A stretch of 5,374 nucleotides of DNA from positions 1-5,374 of the forward strand of contig JACQEV010000240.1 in the NCBI GenBank assembly GCA_016200385.1, written 5' to 3'. The number at the start of each line of letters is the position of its first letter. Position 1 is the first letter of the stretch. The notes under the pieces were generated by a model. It was not told the DNA's origin and made no database searches. It saw nothing but the letters and a program-made list of their open reading frames with translations. Origin of the DNA: Candidatus Methylomirabilota bacterium (GTDB lineage Bacteria > Methylomirabilota > Methylomirabilia > Methylomirabilales > Methylomirabilaceae). Shown one piece after another: positions 1-5,374 of the stretch. A program made the translations under genes and the position numbers.

Positions 1-1
1 A

Positions 2-124
2 CCTCCCACCCTCCTCAGGTTCTATGTCCTTCATTGCATCTTTCTCCCCATCCTGGCCAGCCTCCTGATGATTGTGCATTTCTGGAGGATCAGGAAAGAC
101 GGGGGGATCTCAGGCCCCTTATAA
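2..124 (+). CDS. petB: Cytochrome b6-type subunit, C-terminal end (partial)
   Basis: This is the last 40 codons of a cytochrome b N-terminal-domain protein; the 5' part lies outside the window. The reading frame starts at base 2 and ends with TAA at 122-124. The visible segment is transmembrane helix D, with the RFYxLH motif (heme-ligand His, codon 32-34) and a second His in VHFW (codon 77-79). Fourteen residues separate the two His, the spacing typical of b6-type rather than bc1-type cytochrome b. The protein ends [12 protein letters not shown], which closely matches the normal carboxyl end of cytochrome b6, so the stop is genuine and not a frameshift. Its role would be to carry the two b hemes of a quinol:cytochrome c/plastocyanin-type oxidoreductase in the cytoplasmic membrane. 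The subunit IV-like partner follows 90 bases downstream in the same frame, separated by in-frame stops at 122 and 203. A Rieske gene would be expected upstream. Confidence 0.9.
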   Translation, partial: PPTLLRFYVLHCIFLPILASLLMIVHFWRIRKDGGISGPL

Positions 125-214
125 GGGTGCCCTGGGTCGGGCAGGTGCAGCGCCTTGCGAGGCCAGGTCATCTGCCAGTTGCTGGAGTATGCGTGCAAGG
201 TCTGAGCGATAGCA

Positions 215-1027
215 ATGGCTGAAGCAAGAGAGAGCGCAGCGGCGGCGAAGCCGGCTGGCCGTCGTGCAGGAGCGCCCGAACCTGCTGTGGCCGATAGGGT
301 CCACGTCTGGCCCTACCTCGTCCGCAACGAGTTCATCTGCTCGATCATCGTGATGGTGATTCTGACTGTCTGGTCGATCACCATTAACGCCCCCCTGGAG
401 GAGCCGGCCAATCCGACGCAGACCCCCAACCCCAGCAAAGCCCCATGGTATTTCCTCGGGCTACAGGAGATGCTGGTCTATTTCGACCCCTGGTTCGCCG
501 GCGTGGTTCTGCCCAGCCTGATCATTGTGGGGCTCATGGTCCTCCCGTACATCGATATCAATCCCAAGGGGAACGGCTACTATACCTTCAAAGAGCGGCC
601 ATTCGCCATTGCCACCTTCCTCTTCGGATTCATCTTTCTGTGGGTCTCGCTAATCATCACCGGCGTCTTCTTCAGAGGTCCGGGGTGGAACCTTTTTTGG
701 CCGTGGGAAACGTGGGATCCCCACATGGTTATTGCGCTGACAAACGTCGATCTTCCTGCCTGGGGTCCGTTCAAGTGGATGGGGAACCCCAAGATCGGGG
801 AGGTCGAGGTGATCGGTTTAGTGTTGATCGTTCTCTATTTCAGCACGGCGGTCATCTTCTACTATTGGGGACGGGACAGGAGCGAGGCCATTCGTCAGTT
901 GGGCCCAGTGCGCTACGGGATCGTGGCGTTCCTCTTCCTGACCATGATGGGCCTCCCGCTCAAGGTCGTCCTCCGATTGGCGTTCAACATCAAGTATGTC
1001 TGGGTGACCCCCTGGTTCAACATTTGA
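215..1027 (+). CDS. petD: Cytochrome b C-terminal domain / subunit IV-like protein
   Basis: A 270-residue membrane protein corresponding to the C-terminal half of cytochrome b, completing the quinol-oxidising (Qo) site of the bc/b6f-type complex. Residues 1-28 are an Ala/Arg-rich polar extension. VWPYLVRNEF (31-40) is the usual lead-in to helix E. Hydrophobic segments lie at about 38-58, 93-111, 131-153, 197-217 and 232-253. Plant and cyanobacterial subunit IV has about 160 residues and three helices, so this version has two extra C-terminal helices, as in full-length cytochrome b or beyond. The Qo-site motif PEWY appears as APWY (76-79) in the context PSKAPWYFLGLQEML, lacking the usual acidic residue. 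The start is uncertain: an in-frame TGA at 203 limits extension, but only a weak AAGG at 197-200 precedes ATG 215, 14 bases away. GTG 287 is a less likely alternative. The next gene starts 21 bases after the stop, consistent with an operon. Confidence 0.93.
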   Translation: MAEARESAAAAKPAGRRAGAPEPAVADRVHVWPYLVRNEFICSIIVMVILTVWSITINAPLEEPANPTQTPNPSKAPWYFLGLQEMLVYFDPWFAGVVLPSLIIVGLMVLPYIDINPKGNGYYTFKERPFAIATFLFGFIFLWVSLIITGVFFRGPGWNLFWPWETWDPHMVIALTNVDLPAWGPFKWMGNPKIGEVEVIGLVLIVLYFSTAVIFYYWGRDRSEAIRQLGPVRYGIVAFLFLTMMGLPLKVVLRLAFNIKYVWVTPWFNI

Positions 1028-1035
1028 CCCTTCGG

Positions 1036-1041
1036 TTGAGG
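1036..1041 (+). promoter_or_regulatory. Ribosome binding site for the octaheme cytochrome gene
   Basis: TTGAGG lies seven bases before a GTG codon at 1049. This supports GTG as the true start. The first in-frame ATG (residue 27) falls inside the hydrophobic anchor and would destroy it. Confidence 0.65.
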
Positions 1042-1048
1042 TTCCCTG

Positions 1049-3796
1049 GTGCAGTGGTGGACACGGCGGCGCGCCCGTAAGCTGGCTGAAGAACAATCCC
1101 TGCGGATTGTCTTCTTCATCTGCAGCATGCTCTTCGTTGTGGTAACCGGCTGGGCAGTCTGGAACGAAGAGGCGACCCGGCGCCCATGGAAAGAGTACCA
1201 GCTCGAGTTCAACCGCGTGGAGTATCAGCAAGTCTCCCAGGAACTCGCCAGGGAGAAGACCAAGCTTGAACGGCCTGACGTTCAGGCCGCCATCGCCAAG
1301 CTGCGAGAGGACCTGAAGGCAGCGCAGGCGCGTATGGCCGGACCTGACTATCAGAAGGCCCAGCAGGTCCTGGCACAACGGGAGGCTGAGTATGACGACG
1401 CGAGCACGAAGGCCCAGTTCATCAAAAGCGAACTGGATGAGGCCCTCTATTGGGTGGATCACGCGATCTACGAGAAGAAGGACACACAAGGGCCTAGGGG
1501 CAAGGTAGCCCCGATTGAAAAGCAGTTACGCGATATGACGCCGAAGGTGGATGCGCTGAACGCGCGGGTGGAGGAGGCTCAGGCTGAACTGAAGCGGTTC
1601 CAGGCCGATGTCGATGCCATCGAGGCCAAGCGTGAAGGGCTGACTGGCCCGGTCACCGCGCTTGAGCGCCGGCTGGCGTTGATCAAGGGGCGCTCTCCCG
1701 AGGTGAAGCAGGTTGTGGTAGAGGGCGTGGCGATCAACGAATTCAAGGAACCGATCCTGACCGTGGATCGCTGCACCACCTGCCACCTCGGGATCGATCG
1801 CGCCGGTTTTGAGGAGGCGAAGCAACCCTTCCGCATCCATCCACACCGTGAGGTCCTGTTCGGGAACCATTCCCTCACCCGCTTCGGCTGCACGTCCTGC
1901 CATCAGGGACAGGGGCCAGCCCTGGAGGTAGATGCAGCCCATGGCGAGGGCCATCACTTTGAGCGACCACTGCTGCGCGGCGACTTCGTGCAGGCCGGCT
2001 GTCGAAAATGCCACGCCGAGGAAAAGGAGCTTCCGCTGGCGCCCGTCTACTCACAGGGCCGGCAGATGGTGGAGGAACTCGGCTGTTTCGGGTGCCACAA
2101 CCTGCCGGGTTTTGAGAAGGTGCAGAAGGTGGGGCCTGATCTGACACGGGTTGCCAATAAGGTCGATCCGAGCTGGCTGTTCCGGTGGGTCAAGGATCCG
2201 AAGGGGTATCTCCCCAAGACGAGGATGCCGAGTTTCGGGCTTTCAGATGAAGACGCGTCGAGCATCGCCGCGTATCTTCTCAGCGCTTCCCAGCCGATGC
2301 CGGAGTTGCAGGGCGCGTTCAAGGGCGGTGCCTCGAGTGAACGGGGCAGAGACATTGTGGGCAAGGTCGGCTGTCTCGGCTGCCACCGGATCGCCGGTAT
2401 GGAAGCGAAGGTCTCGGCTTCAGTGGCTCCCATCGTCCCGTCAGCAGCGTCATCGGTTGAAGCGACTCCGGAGAGCGAACAGGCAGCGGAGAAACAGAAG
2501 CCAACCAGGGCAGAGAAGCAAGAGAAACAGCCGCCCGCAGCAAAACCCGCGAGAGCCAGGATGGCCGCACCGCCCCCCTCACCAGAGAATCAAGATTTTG
2601 CGCCGGACCTTTCGAGAATAGCCAGCAAAGTGAACGCAGACTGGCTCTTCGCCTGGGTCAGGAATCCAAAGCACTTCCGCCCGACGACCCGGATGCCCAG
2701 CCTGCGCCTCTCCGACGACGAGGCCAGGGCGGTCACCGCGTTCCTGATGACCCTGGGAACCAAACGCCCGATTCCTCGCTTGGAACAGGAGATCAGGAAG
2801 CCGGAACGGATCGCGGCGGGCGAACGTCTGATCCGAAAGCGGGGCTGTTTTGGCTGCCACGACATCAAAGGGTTTGAAACGTCGGAAAAGATCGCGCCCG
2901 ATCTCAGCAACTTCGGGCAGAAGCGATTGCTCGAGCTGTTCTTCGGCGAGGCGGTCCAGGTGAAGCAGACCTGGGAGGACTACACCTTCTGGAAGCTGAA
3001 GAATCCGCAGATCTATGCGACCGAACGGGTGGAGCAGTTGATGCCGAACTTTGGCTTCACCGACGAACAGGTGAAAACGCTGAGAGTCTTTCTGAAGAGT
3101 TTGAACACCCAGCGGGTCCAACCCCAGTTCCAGCGGAGCCTTTCTCCTGAGGAGCTTGCTATTCAGAACGGGCGAACACTTGTGAAACGGTACAACTGCA
3201 ACGGATGCCACGTGATCGAAGGGCAGGGCGGGGCAATTGCCGCCTTCTACACCGATAAGACCAGAATCCCGCCGCCCCTCGAGATGGGGACGATGCATGA
3301 GGGGGAGAAGGTCCAGGCCACATGGCTCTATCAATTCCTTGGGCGACCGACACCGCTCAGACCATGGCTCGATGTCCGGATGCCGGCCTTCGGCCTCAGC
3401 ATCGACGAGGCCACGACCCTGACCGATTATTTCGCCGCCTTGGGGAAGCAGCGATTCCCATATGAGTATGTCTTGCTGGATGAACCGGGGCCGGAACTCA
3501 TAAGGGCCGGTCGGCTGCTGATGTCGAAGGACTACTTTGACTGCTTCAGTTGCCACCAGCAAGGCGACAAAAAGCCCGAGGGCCCTCCGGACAGTTGGGC
3601 CCCGGATCTCAACCTTGCGAAGCGGCGCTTGCGACCCATTTGGATCGCCAAGTGGCTGAAGGACCCGCAGAAGATCCAGCCTGGGACCAAGATGCCCAGC
3701 TACTACCCTGGCGGTCCCGAGGATATCCTCGGAGGAAAGGAGGACCGTCAGATCCAGGCGATCACGGAATACCTGATGCGATTGGGTGGGGGCTGA
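1049..3796 (+). CDS. Membrane-anchored octaheme c-type cytochrome with coiled coil
   Basis: A 915-residue protein starting at GTG. Residues 1-12 are strongly basic (RRRARK) and 17-39 form one membrane helix that is not followed by a clear cleavage site, so the protein should be anchored with its bulk in the periplasm. Residues about 48-215 are charged and heptad-like, a predicted coiled coil. Eight CXXCH heme-c motifs begin at Cys 242, 281, 318, 346, 442, 600, 717 and 832. The first three sit in a His-rich stretch (H264, H266, H274, H298, H302, H303) and are probably bis-His hemes. The last five each head a class-I-like domain with a downstream Met ligand in an MP motif (M393, M549, M665, M778, M882), usually with a PDL and a WLxxWxxDP motif. 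Domain five has a roughly 65-residue Ala/Pro/Glu/Lys-rich insert (450-515). The position after the cytochrome b genes indicates that it replaces cytochrome c1/f as electron acceptor from the Rieske centre; this is inference. I do not know a gene symbol. Confidence 0.93.
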   Translation: MQWWTRRRARKLAEEQSLRIVFFICSMLFVVVTGWAVWNEEATRRPWKEYQLEFNRVEYQQVSQELAREKTKLERPDVQAAIAKLREDLKAAQARMAGPDYQKAQQVLAQREAEYDDASTKAQFIKSELDEALYWVDHAIYEKKDTQGPRGKVAPIEKQLRDMTPKVDALNARVEEAQAELKRFQADVDAIEAKREGLTGPVTALERRLALIKGRSPEVKQVVVEGVAINEFKEPILTVDRCTTCHLGIDRAGFEEAKQPFRIHPHREVLFGNHSLTRFGCTSCHQGQGPALEVDAAHGEGHHFERPLLRGDFVQAGCRKCHAEEKELPLAPVYSQGRQMVEELGCFGCHNLPGFEKVQKVGPDLTRVANKVDPSWLFRWVKDPKGYLPKTRMPSFGLSDEDASSIAAYLLSASQPMPELQGAFKGGASSERGRDIVGKVGCLGCHRIAGMEAKVSASVAPIVPSAASSVEATPESEQAAEKQKPTRAEKQEKQPPAAKPARARMAAPPPSPENQDFAPDLSRIASKVNADWLFAWVRNPKHFRPTTRMPSLRLSDDEARAVTAFLMTLGTKRPIPRLEQEIRKPERIAAGERLIRKRGCFGCHDIKGFETSEKIAPDLSNFGQKRLLELFFGEAVQVKQTWEDYTFWKLKNPQIYATERVEQLMPNFGFTDEQVKTLRVFLKSLNTQRVQPQFQRSLSPEELAIQNGRTLVKRYNCNGCHVIEGQGGAIAAFYTDKTRIPPPLEMGTMHEGEKVQATWLYQFLGRPTPLRPWLDVRMPAFGLSIDEATTLTDYFAALGKQRFPYEYVLLDEPGPELIRAGRLLMSKDYFDCFSCHQQGDKKPEGPPDSWAPDLNLAKRRLRPIWIAKWLKDPQKIQPGTKMPSYYPGGPEDILGGKEDRQIQAITEYLMRLGGG

Positions 3797-3850
3797 TCGG
3801 TGTTTTCCGTCCAATGAGCGGGGTTTTAAGAAACAGTGTCACACACTACC

Positions 3851-3858
3851 AAAGGAGG
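3851..3858 (+). promoter_or_regulatory. Strong ribosome binding site before the cupredoxin gene
   Basis: AAAGGAGG, nearly the full anti-Shine-Dalgarno complement, lies ten bases before ATG 3869. It sets the start there rather than at GTG 3836, which lies upstream of it and would add 11 polar residues ahead of a good signal peptide. This is the strongest ribosome binding site in the window, so the protein may be made in higher amounts than its neighbours. Confidence 0.8.
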
Positions 3859-3868
3859 CAGTGAAGCC

Positions 3869-4594
3869 ATGAACACGATCCGGAAAACGTTAGCAGTCGC
3901 AGCGGCGGCAGGCCTCATCCTCGGGATTGCCACTCAGGCCACAGCCTATGAAGGGGGCGAGGTAAAAGACGGGGGGACGATCTCCGGCTCGATCAAACTC
4001 GCCGGGGCGCCGCCCGCGAGGAAAGAGATCCAGGTGACCAAGGACAAGGAAATCTGTGGAAAGGAGAAACACCTAAGCTGGGATCTCATCGTCGGGCCGA
4101 ACAAGGGTATTGAAAATGCTGTAGTGAGTCTGACCGACGTGAAAAAGGGGAAGAAGTGGGCAACCGCGAAGGCGACGCTGGATCAAAACGGCTGTGTCTA
4201 CAAGCCACATGTCTTGGTGGTCCCGGCGGGCGCGACGGTGGATATCTTAAACAGTGACGGGATCCTGCATAACATTCATACCTACAGCACCGCGAACCCG
4301 GCCTTCAACAAGGCCCAGCCGAAATTCAAAAAGGTGCTGACCGCGGATTTCAAAAAGCCAGAGACAATCAAGGTGACCTGCGATGCGCATGGTTGGATGC
4401 TTGGCTGGATCGTGGTGTCCGACCATCCGTATGTGGCGGTCACCGACGAGAAGGGGGAGTTCACCTTGAAGGACGTCCCACCGGGGCAGTATAAGTTAGA
4501 GGTCTGGCATGAGACGTTGGGTAAGTCGGCAAAAGAGGTGACCGTCAAGCCGAAAGAGGACACCAAGCTCCATATCGAACTCGCCAAGAAGTAG
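3869..4594 (+). CDS. Exported cupredoxin-like protein with regulatory-like beta domain
   Basis: A 241-residue protein. Residues 1-26 are a classical signal peptide (basic NTIRK, hydrophobic AAAAGLILGI core, ATA before YEGG), so it is periplasmic. Residues about 36-183 resemble a plastocyanin/amicyanin fold. LHNIH (133-137) supplies the early His ligand, probably H134. CDAHGWM (171-177) supplies Cys171, His174 and Met177, the C-x2-H-x2-M spacing known from amicyanin-type loops, so a type 1 (blue) copper site is likely. Cys63 and Cys109 could form a disulfide. Residues about 186-238 (VTDEKGEFTLKDVPPGQYKLEVWH) form a carboxypeptidase-regulatory-like beta sandwich. The gene follows the octaheme cytochrome by 72 bases with no obvious promoter and precedes the oxidase genes. 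The likely role is carrying electrons between the two complexes, but copper delivery to CuA or a structural role is possible. Exact substrate or partner is inferred. Confidence 0.88.
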   Translation: MNTIRKTLAVAAAAGLILGIATQATAYEGGEVKDGGTISGSIKLAGAPPARKEIQVTKDKEICGKEKHLSWDLIVGPNKGIENAVVSLTDVKKGKKWATAKATLDQNGCVYKPHVLVVPAGATVDILNSDGILHNIHTYSTANPAFNKAQPKFKKVLTADFKKPETIKVTCDAHGWMLGWIVVSDHPYVAVTDEKGEFTLKDVPPGQYKLEVWHETLGKSAKEVTVKPKEDTKLHIELAKK

Positions 4595-4613
4595 CTGCCT
4601 GTGTAGGGGGGGA

Positions 4614-4687
4614 GTTCACGGTTGACGGTTGACGGTTGACGGGCGATAACAGTTCAGTCTGTGAACTATGCACTGTCAACTGTGAAC
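4614..4687. repeat. Nested inverted repeat built from GTTSACG heptads
   Basis: Four consecutive heptads occupy 4614-4641: one GTTCACG followed by three GTTGACG. The outer left arm GTTCACGGTTGAC (4614-4626) pairs with GTCAACTGTGAAC (4675-4687) over 13 positions, the only non-Watson-Crick pair being G-U in RNA. Inside lies a second hairpin, AGTTCA (4651-4656) with TGAACT (4662-4667). No T-run follows directly, so it is not a simple terminator. It looks like a REP/MITE-type dispersed intergenic element, although copies elsewhere cannot be seen from this window. Confidence 0.75.
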
Positions 4688-4688
4688 C

Positions 4689-4711
4689 AAATGCAAGGGG
4701 CGGGCATTTTT
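4689..4711 (+). terminator. Possible weak intrinsic terminator
   Basis: AAATGC (4689-4694) pairs with GCATTT (4704-4709) around a 9-base G-rich loop and runs into five T's at 4707-4711. The stem is only 6 bp and half A-T, so termination would be weak alone. It lies just after the large inverted repeat and before the oxidase promoter, where an end to the cupredoxin transcript would be expected. Confidence 0.3.
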
Positions 4712-4715
4712 GCGA

Positions 4716-4744
4716 TTGACTTAGTCCCGTCGCTCGGCTAGACT
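4716..4744 (+). promoter_or_regulatory. Sigma70-type promoter of the oxidase operon
   Basis: TTGACT (4716-4721, five of six matches to the -35 consensus) and TAGACT (4739-4744, four of six to the -10 consensus, including TA and the last T) are separated by exactly 17 bases. Transcription would start near 4751, giving a leader of about 170 bases before coxB. This suggests that the oxidase genes are transcribed separately from the bc/cupredoxin unit. Confidence 0.65.
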
Positions 4745-4801
4745 CCTGCGGATTCCGAACGGGAGAAGGCGCAATCGGCGGCCCAAGGTCCTGCGCGTCC
4801 G

Positions 4802-4860
4802 TCCGCCTTTACCTCCCCGGTTCTTTCAGGCAGCGGCGACCGCTCAATAGAAAAGGCGGA
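4802..4860 (+). promoter_or_regulatory. Stem-loop in the coxB 5' leader
   Basis: TCCGCCTTT (4802-4810) pairs perfectly with AAAGGCGGA (4852-4860), enclosing 41 bases that contain a smaller hairpin, AGCGG (4832-4836) with CCGCT (4840-4844) around CGA. It lies inside the predicted untranslated leader between promoter and coxB. It does not match any riboswitch consensus I can recognise. It may be a regulatory RNA structure or simply chance GC-rich pairing; the 9-bp perfect outer stem favours the former modestly. Confidence 0.4.
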
Positions 4861-4906
4861 GTACTCCATCGCATGTCTTCAGGCAACTTAAGCTCGGGAC
4901 ACCTTT

Positions 4907-4912
4907 GAGAGG
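4907..4912 (+). promoter_or_regulatory. Ribosome binding site for coxB
   Basis: GAGAGG lies ten bases before ATG 4923 and thirteen before the adjacent in-frame ATG 4926, favouring the first. Confidence 0.55.
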
Positions 4913-4922
4913 CTAGATCCTC

Positions 4923-5374
4923 ATGATGAGTTGGCTTCCGGAGAACGTATCGACCTACGGGAAAGATATCGACCGCCTCTTCTACCTTATCTACTACATC
5001 ACCGGCGCAGCGTTCCTCTTGGTCGCAGTAGCCATGGTGGCCTTCCTCATCCTTTACCGTCACCAGGAGGGCCGGCCCGCCAGATACACGCACGGGAATA
5101 CCACGCTTGAAATCATCTGGACCATCGTGCCAGCCGTCATCCTGGTCGTGCTATCGTTCATGAGCCAGGCGACGTGGGGGAACATCAAAGGCCATATGCC
5201 GCCTGCCGATGTCCACGTCCAGGTGACGGCGAAGCAATTCAACTGGGAAGTGACGTATCCCGGCCCGGACGGAAAACTCGGAACCGAGGATGACCTGGAA
5301 ATGGAGAACGAGGTCCATGTGCCGGTCAACAAGGTCATCATTGTCCACCTCAAGTCAAAGGACGTGATCCATAG
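4923..5374 (+). CDS. coxB: Cytochrome c oxidase subunit II (5' part, runs off window)
   Basis: The first 150 codons of an open frame continuing past the window end. Residues 19-44 and 62-82 are the two membrane helices that anchor subunit II. HGNTTLEIIWTIVPAVIL (57-74) is the conserved helix-two lead-in, with Glu63 at the position of the glutamate that opens the K proton channel. QFNWEVTYPG (105-114) begins the periplasmic cupredoxin domain, with the conserved aromatic region used in electron entry. DVIH (147-150) reaches the first CuA His ligand; the C-x3-C-x3-H-x2-M part lies beyond the edge, so CuA presence is expected but not seen. An insert, GPDGKLGTEDDLEMEN (114-129), resembles acidic calcium-binding-type loops. 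There is no signal peptide before helix one. The oxidase would take electrons from the upstream bc complex, directly or through the cupredoxin. CoxA and other subunits are expected downstream. Confidence 0.93.
   Translation, partial: MMSWLPENVSTYGKDIDRLFYLIYYITGAAFLLVAVAMVAFLILYRHQEGRPARYTHGNTTLEIIWTIVPAVILVVLSFMSQATWGNIKGHMPPADVHVQVTAKQFNWEVTYPGPDGKLGTEDDLEMENEVHVPVNKVIIVHLKSKDVIH

Noticed and set aside
122..205. Frameshift or nonsense mutation splitting a single cytochrome b gene
   Set aside because: The upstream protein ends at the normal ISGPL carboxyl end of cytochrome b6 and the downstream part starts before a complete helix E, so a natural split is the better explanation.
818..1489. 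A 223-codon open frame on the minus strand
   Set aside because: It spans the end of the subunit IV-like gene and the start of the cytochrome gene in antisense, without motifs of its own.
2579..3814. A 411-codon open frame on the minus strand
   Set aside because: It lies opposite the octaheme cytochrome gene, whose eight heme motifs fix the coding strand. The antisense protein shows no recognisable motif, and long antisense frames are common in GC-rich coding DNA.
3836..3868. GTG 3836 as start of the cupredoxin
   Set aside because: The strong AAAGGAGG lies downstream of it, and the added 11 polar residues would precede an already complete signal peptide.
4614..4641. CRISPR-like short repeat array
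   Set aside because: The repeats are only 7 bases, directly adjacent without spacers, and part of an inverted structure.
4809..5093. Minus-strand 94-codon open frame across the coxB leader
   Set aside because: It overlaps the conserved start of coxB in antisense and has no recognisable features.

Overview
The window is a stretch of a bacterial respiratory-chain locus, with all supported genes on the + strand. It runs from a cytochrome b6f/bc-type quinol oxidation complex, through an exported blue-copper-type protein, into the start of a heme-copper oxidase operon. The base composition is moderately GC-rich. The combination of a split b6-type cytochrome b, a large multiheme cytochrome c in place of cytochrome c1/f, an amicyanin-like cupredoxin and an oxidase subunit II with a DG..GT.DD insert suggests an environmental lineage such as NC10/Methylomirabilota or Nitrospirota. 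This assignment is inference from gene style only; no taxonomic marker is present.

Layout. Positions 2-124 hold the last 40 codons of a cytochrome b6 (PetB-like) protein, ending at the canonical ISGPL terminus. After a 90-base gap, 215-1027 encodes the C-terminal half of cytochrome b (subunit IV/PetD-like, enlarged to 270 residues and about five membrane helices). Twenty-one bases later a GTG-started gene (1049-3796, 915 residues) encodes a membrane-anchored, coiled-coil, octaheme c-type cytochrome. It has three N-terminal hemes in a probable bis-His module, followed by five class-I-like monoheme domains. Next comes a 241-residue exported cupredoxin with a C-terminal carboxypeptidase-regulatory-like beta domain (3869-4594).

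The 328-base gap 4595-4922 has no gene. It contains a nested inverted repeat built from GTTSACG heptads (4614-4687), a weak terminator-like hairpin, a good sigma70-type promoter (4716-4744) and a roughly 170-base leader with a 9-bp stem. The final gene, from 4923 and running off the window, is cytochrome c oxidase subunit II (coxB), cut just at its first CuA histidine.

Taken together, quinol would be oxidised by the b6/IV pair (plus a Rieske protein presumably encoded upstream). Electrons would pass along the octaheme protein, which replaces cytochrome c1/f and perhaps also soluble cytochrome c, then possibly via the cupredoxin, to the CuA centre of the oxidase. The first four genes look like one transcription unit and the oxidase like a separately promoted unit. 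The most notable points are the octaheme c1-substitute, the APWY version of the Qo motif, the cupredoxin between the two complexes, and the structured intergenic region.
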